A DNA stretch of 27,579 nucleotides, taken from CAZKYP01 sp964556885. GTDB lineage: Bacteria > Planctomycetota > Phycisphaerae > Sedimentisphaerales > Anaerobacaceae. Below, in pieces: positions 8,571-15,080 of this stretch. The stretch is from positions 1 through 27,579 of the forward strand of contig CAZKYP010000018.1 of assembly GCA_964556885.1 (NCBI GenBank), written 5' to 3'. Made by a program: the position numbers and the translations under genes. The notes beneath the pieces were generated by a model. It had not been told where the DNA came from and made no database searches. It saw only the letters and a list, made by a program, of their open reading frames with translations. The number at the start of each line of letters is the position of its first letter. Position 1 is the stretch's first letter.

Positions 8571-9060
8571 AAATTGGCTTTGTTTTTTCAAACCACAGAT
8601 TTCACAGATTAACACGAATTTATTCTAAAAATTGTGTTTTCTAACGCTGTCCTCAGTACTCTGAACGCAGAACTTCCGGCCGAAGGCCGGAAATCGGCTT
8701 TGTTCTTTCAACCACCATCACACAATACGCACCCCGCAGTACGCAATACGAATCATTTGGCTTTGTTTTTCCGGTCCAGAAATCGGCTAATTTCCCATAT
8801 TCTGTTTATATCAAAGAGCTTACAACAATTTGATCCCATAACAATTGGCTTTGTTTTCCAAAACTCCTTAACGCTGAACGCAACACTCCGAATGCAGAAC
8901 TTCCGGCCGAAGGACGGAAATTGGCTTTGTTTTTTCAAACCACAGATTTCACAGATTAACACAGATTTATTCTAAAAATTGTGGTTTCTAACGCTGAACG
9001 CAGCACTCCGAACGCAGAACTTCCGGCCGAAGGACGGAAATTGGCTTTGTTTTTTCATTC
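8571..9060. repeat. Degenerate 120-bp repeat family with an ATTGGCTTTGTTTT core
   Basis: A 120-bp unit is present at 8571-8690 and again at 8918-9037, each followed at exactly 120 bp by another core copy (8691 and 9038). The unit runs AAATTGGCTTTGTTTTTTCA, CCACAGATTTCACAGATTAA, TTTATTCTAAAAATTGTG, TAACGCTG...CAGAACTTCCGGCCGAAGG. Partial or diverged cores occur at 8755, 8780 and 8842. Each full unit ends in the hairpin TTCCGGCC-GAA-GGCCGGAA (8674-8692) or a one-base variant. It resembles a dispersed non-coding repeat rather than an insertion sequence, since no transposase is present. Confidence 0.8.
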
Positions 9061-9571
9061 TGTCCTGTGACTTATGCACTTGTGCTCTTGTGACCTTCTA
9101 TAGGATAAATCGTGCTCTTTTCAGAAATTGGACCCTCCTTCGATATTCGATACTCGTAATTCAATATTCAATTCATGCCATAGATATAAACATTCTCGCA
9201 CCCCCCCTCCTTCAATTGCGTATTATACCCGCAAAAGGTCCAAAAGTCAAATACCGAAAGCCCGATATCCAACAAAATGTCCTTGACTTAATGCACATCC
9301 TAAAGGGTATAAGCCAATGAGATCGCCGAAGTCTGCCATACATAAACAAATAATTATTTTCCGAAAATGTTAAGGTTTATTAAGTTTTTATGAGGTCTTA
9401 AATTCAAAATAGAACCAGGCAATATTTTTGCAAAAATGATATATTTTTAGGTTTTTCAGCCCTAAAAGTCAATATAGTGAATATGGGAATATAGGTACAT
9501 GTGCGAGCAAGATATAATGTATAAATAGATAATATTTATTATTTATATAATAGACTTTTTTATAAATCCTG

Positions 9572-9577
9572 TATAAT
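9572..9577 (+). promoter_or_regulatory. -10 box of first tandem secreted gene
   Basis: A perfect TATAAT lies 67 bp before the ATG. The sequence around it is identical in the second gene copy (10608-10613). No good -35 is seen; TAGACT at a short 15-base spacing is the best candidate. Between it and the RBS lies a small hairpin TCCC-GAAA-GGGA (9600-9611) with a GNRA-type loop, also conserved in the other copy. Confidence 0.55.
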
Positions 9578-9643
9578 AGTATCAAGAATACTTTGATTGT
9601 CCCGAAAGGGAAAAACAACAAAATTAGTTTTTAAAGGAGAAGA

Positions 9644-10258
9644 ATGATGAAAATGATGACAAGGTTTGTAATGTTGTTGGCTATAGTGACGATTTGCCTT
9701 CCGGCACAGGCTGATATTCTCGTCTATGCCAAGACTATCAAGCTCTGGGAAGCCTGGGAGTCTGAACCTTATGTATTTAATATTAATGACTGGACCATAA
9801 AAGGATATCTCGTCCTCGATGTTAGTTTCAATGAAGATGGTACGCTCGAAGGGATTCAAAGTGCAGAGCAAATCGAGTACTGGAAGGAAGGAAGGGATAA
9901 ATGGTACACTGTGAATAAAGAAAATTTTAATCTCAGAACAATTGATTATGGCAATATCGGATGGGTACTCTACCAAGTTATTAATAATAGTGAGAACGAA
10001 GCTGATACGACTATGCTCAGGGGGACCGCCAAATATACAGATATTGGTTTAGGCAGAGATACACGAAGAGAGATAGCTCAAACGCTTAGTGGCTTAGGTC
10101 TGTTCAATGAGAGGGATGTGGATTTTGGTTGGTGTGAATGGACACTGAGATTGCAGCAAAACTGGACGAAATGGTCCAATCAAGATGAAGATGATATTGA
10201 GGCTACCGTGGATAATATAACGGGCTATCTTGAAGACAGGGGCTACATTGAGGATTAA
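9644..10258 (+). CDS. Secreted protein of unknown function, tandem paralog 1
   Basis: A 204-residue protein with a signal peptide (FVMLLAIVTICLPAQAD; cleavage expected after AQA). The mature part starts DILVYAKTIKLWEAWE and holds conserved blocks QIEYWKEGRDKWY, GTAKYTDIGLGR, REIAQTLSG and WTLRLQQNWTKWSNQD. No catalytic motif or named family is recognised. The RBS AAAGGAGAAG precedes two adjacent ATGs (MMKMM), so the exact start is uncertain by one codon. The gene is monocistronic, with its own TATAAT box and a terminator at 10308-10350. The next gene is its paralog, 1036 bp downstream start to start. By eye the mature parts are about 60% identical, while the signal peptides and the upstream 80 bp are identical. 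Confidence 0.75.
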   Translation: MMKMMTRFVMLLAIVTICLPAQADILVYAKTIKLWEAWESEPYVFNINDWTIKGYLVLDVSFNEDGTLEGIQSAEQIEYWKEGRDKWYTVNKENFNLRTIDYGNIGWVLYQVINNSENEADTTMLRGTAKYTDIGLGRDTRREIAQTLSGLGLFNERDVDFGWCEWTLRLQQNWTKWSNQDEDDIEATVDNITGYLEDRGYIED

Positions 10259-10307
10259 ATAAAAAATCTTTTGGCCGAAGTTTAGTTTATCCTGGTTTAA
10301 TTTGAAA

Positions 10308-10350
10308 GAGCGATTCTGTCACTGTTATTATGGTATAATCGCTTTTTTTA
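10308..10350 (+). terminator. Rho-independent terminator after paralog 1
   Basis: AGCGATT (10309-10315) pairs with AATCGCT (10337-10343) across a 21-base loop and is followed by a run of seven T. An equivalent structure follows paralog 2. Confidence 0.75.
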
Positions 10351-10374
10351 TTCGATTTCAGAAGTCATTATATG

Positions 10375-10414
10375 GTGTGCAACCTGTCCCATAGGGAATG
10401 CCGTTTTTGCACAC
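10375..10414. repeat. Structured conserved block, copy 1
   Basis: The inverted repeat GTGTGCAA/TTGCACAC (10375-10382 with 10407-10414) encloses a small TCCC-ATA-GGGA hairpin. It opens a block of about 115 bp, continuing to about 10485, that looks base-for-base identical to the block after paralog 2 and includes the palindrome GTCCT-C-AGGAC. No common protein frame explains it. It could be a structured RNA or a recombination site. Confidence 0.5.
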
Positions 10415-10607
10415 GCGGTAAAAATGTAACCTTTGCAGCGTATGCTCCGTAAGGAGTCCTCAGGACAGCTAAAAGGCAAGTTGCACATCCTACCAGGCTT
10501 AATGGCAATATAGGGGACATAGGCATTTAGGCACAAATATGAACAAGATATAATGTAAATATAGTAAATATATTTTATTTATTTAGTAAACTTTTTTATA
10601 AATCCTG

Positions 10608-10613
10608 TATAAT
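10608..10613 (+). promoter_or_regulatory. -10 box of second tandem secreted gene
   Basis: A perfect TATAAT in the same context as at 9572, again 67 bp before the ATG, followed by the same TCCC-GAAA-GGGA hairpin at 10636-10647. Confidence 0.55.
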
Positions 10614-10679
10614 AGTATCAAGAATACTTTGATTGTCCCGAAAGGGAAAAACAACAAAATTAGTTTTTAAAGGAGAAGA

Positions 10680-11294
10680 ATGATGAAAATGATGACAAGG
10701 TTTGTAATGTTGTTGGCTATAGTGACGATTTGCCTTCCGGCACAGGCTGATATTCTCGTCTATGCCAAGACCATCAAGTGCTGGGAAGCATGGGAGACTG
10801 ACCCTAATGTATTTAATGTTGATGAATACACCGTAAAAGGATTTCTCGTCCTCGATCTTTGTTTCAGTGCAGAAGACGGCACATTTATGAGTATTAATGG
10901 TGCAGCGCAAATCGAGTACTGGAAGGATGGAAGGGATAAATGGTACTCGGTGAATGAGGAAAATTGGTCTGGCAGAAGAATTGCGAATGGTAATGCTGGA
11001 TGGGTATTAGAGCGAATGAATAATCAGGAAACAGACCAAACCGATGCTGTGATGCTCAAGGGGCTCGCCAAATATACAGATATTGGCTTTGGCAGGAATG
11101 AAAAAAGAGAGATAGCCCCAACGCTCAATGGTTATGGTCTGTACAATCTTGACGATTTAAGGATGTGTGTGTGGACACTCAGATTACAATCGCAATGGAC
11201 GAAATGTAGCAATCAGGATAATGATAATATCGATATTACCGTGGGTAATATAGTGGATTACCTTGAAGACAAAGGTTATAATACCGAAAAATAA
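10680..11294 (+). CDS. Secreted protein of unknown function, tandem paralog 2
   Basis: A 204-residue paralog of the preceding gene. The first 35 residues (signal peptide plus DILVYAKTIK) are identical, while the rest has diverged (KCWEAWETDPNVFN, QIEYWKDGRDKWYSV, LAKYTDIGFGR, REIAPTLNG, WTLRLQSQWTKCSNQD). It carries its own copy of the promoter, 5' hairpin, RBS and terminator, so the pair is a tandem duplication of a whole transcription unit rather than an operon. The function is unknown; conserved Trp and aromatic residues suggest a compact exported domain. Confidence 0.75.
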   Translation: MMKMMTRFVMLLAIVTICLPAQADILVYAKTIKCWEAWETDPNVFNVDEYTVKGFLVLDLCFSAEDGTFMSINGAAQIEYWKDGRDKWYSVNEENWSGRRIANGNAGWVLERMNNQETDQTDAVMLKGLAKYTDIGFGRNEKREIAPTLNGYGLYNLDDLRMCVWTLRLQSQWTKCSNQDNDNIDITVGNIVDYLEDKGYNTEK

Positions 11295-11340
11295 AAAAAT
11301 CTTTTGGCCGAAGTTTGGCGTATATTGGTGTAAGTCGAAA

Positions 11341-11382
11341 GAGCGATTCTGTCACTGTTATTATGATGGAATCGCTTTTTTT
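11341..11382 (+). terminator. Rho-independent terminator after paralog 2
   Basis: AGCGATTC (11342-11349) pairs with GAATCGCT (11369-11376) across a 19-base loop and is followed by a run of T. Confidence 0.75.
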
Positions 11383-11408
11383 TATTCGATTTCAGAAGTC
11401 AGTATATG

Positions 11409-11448
11409 GTGTGCAACCTGTCCCATAGGGAATGCCGTTTTTGCACAC
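11409..11448. repeat. Structured conserved block, copy 2
   Basis: Same inverted repeat as at 10375-10414 (11409-11416 with 11441-11448), starting a block that extends to about 11505 without change relative to copy 1. Looser similarity continues to about 11528, where the homology ends next to the nucleotidyltransferase remnant. Confidence 0.5.
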
Positions 11449-11531
11449 GCGGTAAAAATGTAACCTTTGCAGCGTATGCTCCGTAAGGAGTCCTCAGGAC
11501 AGCTAAGAGGTAAGCTGAACACCCTACCCGA

Positions 11532-11687
11532 CTGGACTGGCGAAAAATAGAACTATTGAAGGACGCTCTCGCCGCATCCGACCTGCCCATGATTGTTGAT
11601 GTTATCGACTATAACGCCATCTCAGAAGAATTCAAAGCCATCGTGGATAAACATTACGAAGTCATACAGCCACGCAAGACGCAATGA
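11532..11687 (+). pseudogene. 3' remnant of an MNT-type nucleotidyltransferase gene
   Basis: The 51 codons from 11532 to the TGA at 11685-11687 read LDWRKIELLKDALAASDLPM, then IVDVIDYNAISEEFKAIVDKHYEVIQ. This is the typical C-terminal part of MinDNT/MNT nucleotidyltransferases, often found as antitoxins paired with HEPN proteins. The catalytic GSxAxG...DxDL part is absent. Just upstream the sequence belongs to the duplicated unit of the preceding gene, so the duplication boundary and the gene truncation coincide near 11530. There is no start codon or RBS, so it is a dead fragment. Confidence 0.75.
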
Positions 11688-11747
11688 GTTAAACCTTTTA
11701 ATATTACCTACATAAGAATGTCACCCACCATGTAAAATACGCTCATA

Positions 11748-11786
11748 CGTAAAGCGCGTATTTATGCCTTAGGTACGCGCTTTACG
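11748..11786. repeat. Perfect 13-bp inverted repeat
   Basis: CGTAAAGCGCGTA (11748-11760) and its exact complement TACGCGCTTTACG (11774-11786) are separated by 13 bases. No T-run follows on either strand. It lies between the nucleotidyltransferase remnant and the HipA-like gene and may be an operator, an element end or an RNA fold. Confidence 0.65.
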
Positions 11787-11890
11787 AACGTGGCATTGAA
11801 CAATCATATGATATTATAATTGCCGGTTTAATGGTAATGACAAACCAATCAGAATTGACAAACAAACCCGGCTATAATTCTTAACACTGT

Positions 11891-11905
11891 ACAATTTCAA
11901 ATTGT
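11891..11905. promoter_or_regulatory. Palindrome upstream of the HipA-like gene, possible operator
   Basis: ACAATTT-C-AAATTGT is a perfect 7-bp dyad 41 bp before the HipA-like start. A second, looser dyad (TGTTC...GAACA) lies just downstream. Autoregulated toxin-antitoxin operons often have such operators. No DNA-binding partner gene is present here, so this is inference. Confidence 0.35.
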
Positions 11906-11946
11906 TCTGTTATCATTATTCTGAACAGGAAAAAAGATGTAAAAAA

Positions 11947-12933
11947 ATGGCAAAGTTGGAAGATATCAAATCCGGATTATGTGATAAGCCTATAGTCATT
12001 GATAACTAGCGTCAAGATGACACTTATGAGGGTGTCTATCCAAAAGGGGCAAGGGACAAGAGTGCTTACTTTTCTCCTGAAATCGTTGATGAAAATTATC
12101 TGAAAGGAAATTATCGTTATCTTTTCAAGCTTTCCCGTTCATGGTGTTCCTGGCAATTTTGGGGCGAAATCATTGCTTACAGGCTTGGCCTAATTATAGG
12201 GGTAGAAGTTCCACCGGCACACATCGGACTAAGCCAGAAGTATAATACGCAGGAGACTACATACGGAGCTCTAATTGAATGGTTCTATGACGACAGGAAA
12301 GATCTCTATGTCGAAGGTGGGCAGTTCATGGTCCAGTCAGTCAAAGATTACGACCGCCAAAGAGGAGCTCAACACAACTTCTTGACTATTGCAAGTCTCT
12401 TCAAGGATCTGCTCCCCGGATTTCATGAACATTGGGCCGGGGTGTTTACGTTGGATTGTCTTACAGGTAATACAGATCGTCATCAAGACAACTGGGGATT
12501 GATCCTAAAAGGTGCAAGATCAAAACCAGCAAAAGAGGTAACACTTGGCTTTTCCCCGGCCTTCGATAATGGAACAGCTCTTGGTTATGAGATAGTTGAA
12601 AAAAATATTGAAAAATACAAAGAAGAAAAAAAGCTTGAAAAATATCTCACAAATCCCCGCCATGCCCGACATCATATGAAATGGTCTCTTGACGAACAGG
12701 AAGAACTCAATTTCTTTGACTTTATGAAAAAGTTTGTTCTGGAATTTCCTGGGACCATACCTATAATTGAGGAATTATTGAGTTTCGGCCAGCCGCAGGT
12801 TGAAGAGATATTGAGACCTCTCATAACCGCTGTACCTGAGTCAAAATACTGTCTAAGCCGGAAAAGATTTCATTTTATAATTGAGTTCATATTCAAACGT
12901 AAGGAATTACTTGAGAAGGCCCTCGGTATATGA
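11947..12933 (+). pseudogene. HipA-like kinase gene interrupted by an in-frame TAG at codon 21
   Basis: One continuous frame of 328 codons runs from ATG 11947 to TGA 12931-12933, broken only by TAG at 12007-12009. Downstream of the TAG the frame reads YPKGARDKSAYF (glycine-rich ATP loop, about residues 31-42), RYLFK (ATP-binding Lys61), GNTDRHQDNWG (catalytic Asp177 and Asn182, spaced as in HipA Asp309/Asn314) and FSPAFDNGTALG (metal-binding Asp207). These are the Ser/Thr kinase motifs of HipA-type toxins. TAG replaces what may have been a Trp codon (DN-stop-RQ). No ATG, GTG or TTG occurs in frame between the TAG and Met128, and a start at Met128 would lose the ATP site. TAG serves as a normal stop in the MurJ gene. 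The gene is thus either inactive, read through at low level, or affected by a sequence error. It overlaps the HIRAN gene by 4 bp. Confidence 0.8.
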
Positions 12934-13631
12934 GGTATATCGAACATATAATTGAACCTGAAAAACTTTTACTCTCATGGCAGACATCGCAATCCGGCAA
13001 GGAACGCGGAAGGATGTTTGTCGCGGAATTGATTCGCAAGGAAGATGATGCGGACCTCGTGTACTTGCTTGATAGTGACGAGTTCAAATATGCACAATCT
13101 TTGGGTTTTAAGGAGTACACGGGTTTTTCGGCCGATCAACCAATCCATAAAAATGCTCTTTTTGCATTCATGAAACGCTTACCTCCGAGGTCACGAGGTG
13201 ACTTCGGTAAATATCTTGACTCGCTACGGATACACAAAGATGCAGAAATCTCCAATTTTGCTCTCATAGGTTATTCCGGCGCAAGACTTCCGGATGATGA
13301 TTTCACCGTTATCCACACATTTGAAAACGCCGCCCCTCCTTTTGAATTTCTGTTACACGTTCAAGGCTATCGTTACTATGTGGAACAATTACCTTTTGAC
13401 AGCATAAAACTGGAACAGGAGGCTACTTTTCAGGCTGAACCGGAAAATGAATTCGACCCAAAGGCTATAAAAATTATTATAGGCGGAAATCATGCAGGCT
13501 ACATCTGTCGAGGACTAACAGAATCATTTCATAAGTGGTTTGAGATGGATTACAATATTACCGCAAGTATAGAACGGAAAAACGGAACATCGGAGCAACC
13601 TGAAATTTACCTTTATGTTTCAATAAAATGA
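12930..13631 (+). CDS. HIRAN-domain protein paired with the HipA-like kinase
   Basis: The 233-residue protein overlaps the kinase gene by ATGA, so the two are translationally coupled. The C-terminal half (about 140-230) is a HIRAN domain: HVQGYRYYVEQLPFD, then LEQEATFQAEPENEFDPKAI and HAGYICRG, matching the family pattern Y-Y...L..EPxNxxDxxAI...G...GY. HIRAN domains in Rad5/HLTF bind DNA ends. The N-terminal half (LLLSWQTSQSGKERGRMFVAELIR ... PPRSRGDFGKYLDSLRI) resembles regions that accompany HipA-type proteins but has no clear domain name. It probably acts with the kinase as partner, antitoxin or nucleic-acid sensor; no HipB-type helix-turn-helix gene is present. The reading frame is intact. 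Confidence 0.8.
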   Translation: MRYIEHIIEPEKLLLSWQTSQSGKERGRMFVAELIRKEDDADLVYLLDSDEFKYAQSLGFKEYTGFSADQPIHKNALFAFMKRLPPRSRGDFGKYLDSLRIHKDAEISNFALIGYSGARLPDDDFTVIHTFENAAPPFEFLLHVQGYRYYVEQLPFDSIKLEQEATFQAEPENEFDPKAIKIIIGGNHAGYICRGLTESFHKWFEMDYNITASIERKNGTSEQPEIYLYVSIK

Positions 13632-13788
13632 ACGCTTTTATCATTATCCACAACCTTCCGGTTTAGGCAAATTAATCATCAATTTTTCTCTGGAAAGCAG
13701 ATTGTCTCAGCAAAAATTTATATAAGTTTATTTCATGATTTATAAGTTCTTATATGCAATTTTGATGGGTCTGTGATATGTTTTTAGG

Positions 13789-15036
13789 ATGTTTAAGTTT
13801 ATACAGGGACGGTCTATATTAGTTCGATTGATATTGCTGGTTTCGGTTTTGTGTCTGATCGGAATCGGGATAGCGACTATTTATTCGCTCGGCCATCCTA
13901 TTGAATCCGGTCCGGGCGGACAGGTGAGCGGGCTGTCCGGTCACTGGAAAACACAGGCGTTATTTGCAATAATAGGATTTATCGGCTTCATCGCGGCCAA
14001 TGCCATCAGCTATCGGCGATTCGGGGCCGCAAGCTACTGGTTCTTCCTCGGTATACTCATCCTGCTGGTCATTTTACTCGTGAGCAAGTACGTAATCGAG
14101 CTGCCCTTTGCAAGACCCATAAAAGGCACACATCGCTGGATAAGATTCACCGTCGGCGGCCACACACTGCCGTCGATCCAGCCGTCTGAATTCTTTAAGA
14201 TTGTATACATCCTGACCCTTGCCTGGTATCTGCGGTATCGCAGCAACTACCGCAATCTCAACTCACTAATCGGCCCGTTCGTCTTAACGCTTCTGCCTAT
14301 TGTACTGATACTCCTTGAGCCGGACCTGGGCACGGTTATCCTTATGATGCCGATATTCTTTACAATGCTGTTCGTCGCAGGGGCAAAGGTTAAGCACCTT
14401 CTGATCGTCGTCCTGATGGCTGCTCTTATCAGCCCATTGTTATGGACCAGGATGAGACCGTACCAGAAAATCAGGATAAGCAGTGTTCTTCTCCAAAGCT
14501 CATGGATTCGCGAGCAGGCGGAGAAACATCCGTTTATAGGCAGGATTCTCGTCGGCGGGCAATTCAGCGAAAAGCAGTGGCAAAGCGACTGGGGCTGGCA
14601 GCTTATCCGCTCCAAATACGCCGTGGCATCCGGCGGCACGACCGGCTATGGCTTTCGCCAGGGTCCATTTCTTAAATACGATTTTCTGTCCGAAAGGCAC
14701 AACGACTTCGTATTCACAATAATCGCCCAGCAATGGGGTTTTTTAGGATGCTTGTTTGTGATAGGACTGTATATAATTGTATTCGCCTGCGGCCTGGAAA
14801 TCGCCGCCGAAAACACGGACCCGTTCGGAAAGCTGCTTGCAGTCGGAATCGTTGCTATGTTTGCCGTTGAAGTTATAGTCAATGTGGGTATGACCGTCGG
14901 GCTGATGCCGATAACCGGTTTGACGCTGCCGTTTATAAGCTATGGCGGATCGAGCCTGCTGGTCAGCATGATTTCCGTCGGGCTGTTGAATAATGTCGGG
15001 CGACGCAGGTCCTTCAGCCTGGCAAGAAAAGTATAA
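13789..15036 (+). CDS. rodA: RodA/FtsW-family peptidoglycan glycosyltransferase
   Basis: A 415-residue polytopic membrane protein of the SEDS family, which polymerises lipid II into glycan strands together with a class B penicillin-binding protein. Family marks are seen: THRWIRF, LPSIQPSEFFKI, LEPDLGT, SKYAVASGG...GFRQGP, FLSERHNDFVFTIIAQQWGFLG (the conserved ERHxDF loop) and GLTLPFISYGGSSLL. It is about 45 residues longer than E. coli RodA; part of the excess is an insertion around IREQAEKHPFIGRILVGGQF before the SK-AVASGG loop. The RBS is weak (TTTTTAGG directly before ATG). The next gene is murJ, 44 bp downstream. Assignment to rodA rather than ftsW rests on general similarity and the absence of a division cluster. 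Confidence 0.92.
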   Translation: MFKFIQGRSILVRLILLVSVLCLIGIGIATIYSLGHPIESGPGGQVSGLSGHWKTQALFAIIGFIGFIAANAISYRRFGAASYWFFLGILILLVILLVSKYVIELPFARPIKGTHRWIRFTVGGHTLPSIQPSEFFKIVYILTLAWYLRYRSNYRNLNSLIGPFVLTLLPIVLILLEPDLGTVILMMPIFFTMLFVAGAKVKHLLIVVLMAALISPLLWTRMRPYQKIRISSVLLQSSWIREQAEKHPFIGRILVGGQFSEKQWQSDWGWQLIRSKYAVASGGTTGYGFRQGPFLKYDFLSERHNDFVFTIIAQQWGFLGCLFVIGLYIIVFACGLEIAAENTDPFGKLLAVGIVAMFAVEVIVNVGMTVGLMPITGLTLPFISYGGSSLLVSMISVGLLNNVGRRRSFSLARKV

Positions 15037-15080
15037 TCACCAAACAACCGTCTTTATCGTCCTGACTGAGTCAACGAAAT

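Larger units (their letters stand above)
8145..9643. other. 1.5-kb intergenic region without convincing genes
   Basis: Only the promoter near 8212 and the repeat family at 8571-9060 are recognisable. The rest (8245-8560 and 9100-9550) is AT-rich with simple direct repeats such as TTAGTTAATTAG near 8520. Open frames that cross the repeats are built from repeat sequence and have no RBS. Bases 9330-9570 form the AT-rich upstream region of the next gene. Confidence 0.6.

Noticed and set aside
8634..9320. Open frames across the 120-bp repeats
   Set aside because: They consist of repeat units and low-complexity translation (LNAxLRxQNFRPKDGNW), with no RBS or family.
11855..11878. TTGACA and TATAAT before the HipA-like gene
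   Set aside because: Both boxes are perfect, but the spacer is 12 bases, too short for a sigma-70 promoter.
12328..12933. HipA-like gene starting at Met128
   Set aside because: The same frame upstream encodes the ATP-binding loop and lysine of the kinase; Met128 is merely the first start codon after the TAG and has no RBS.
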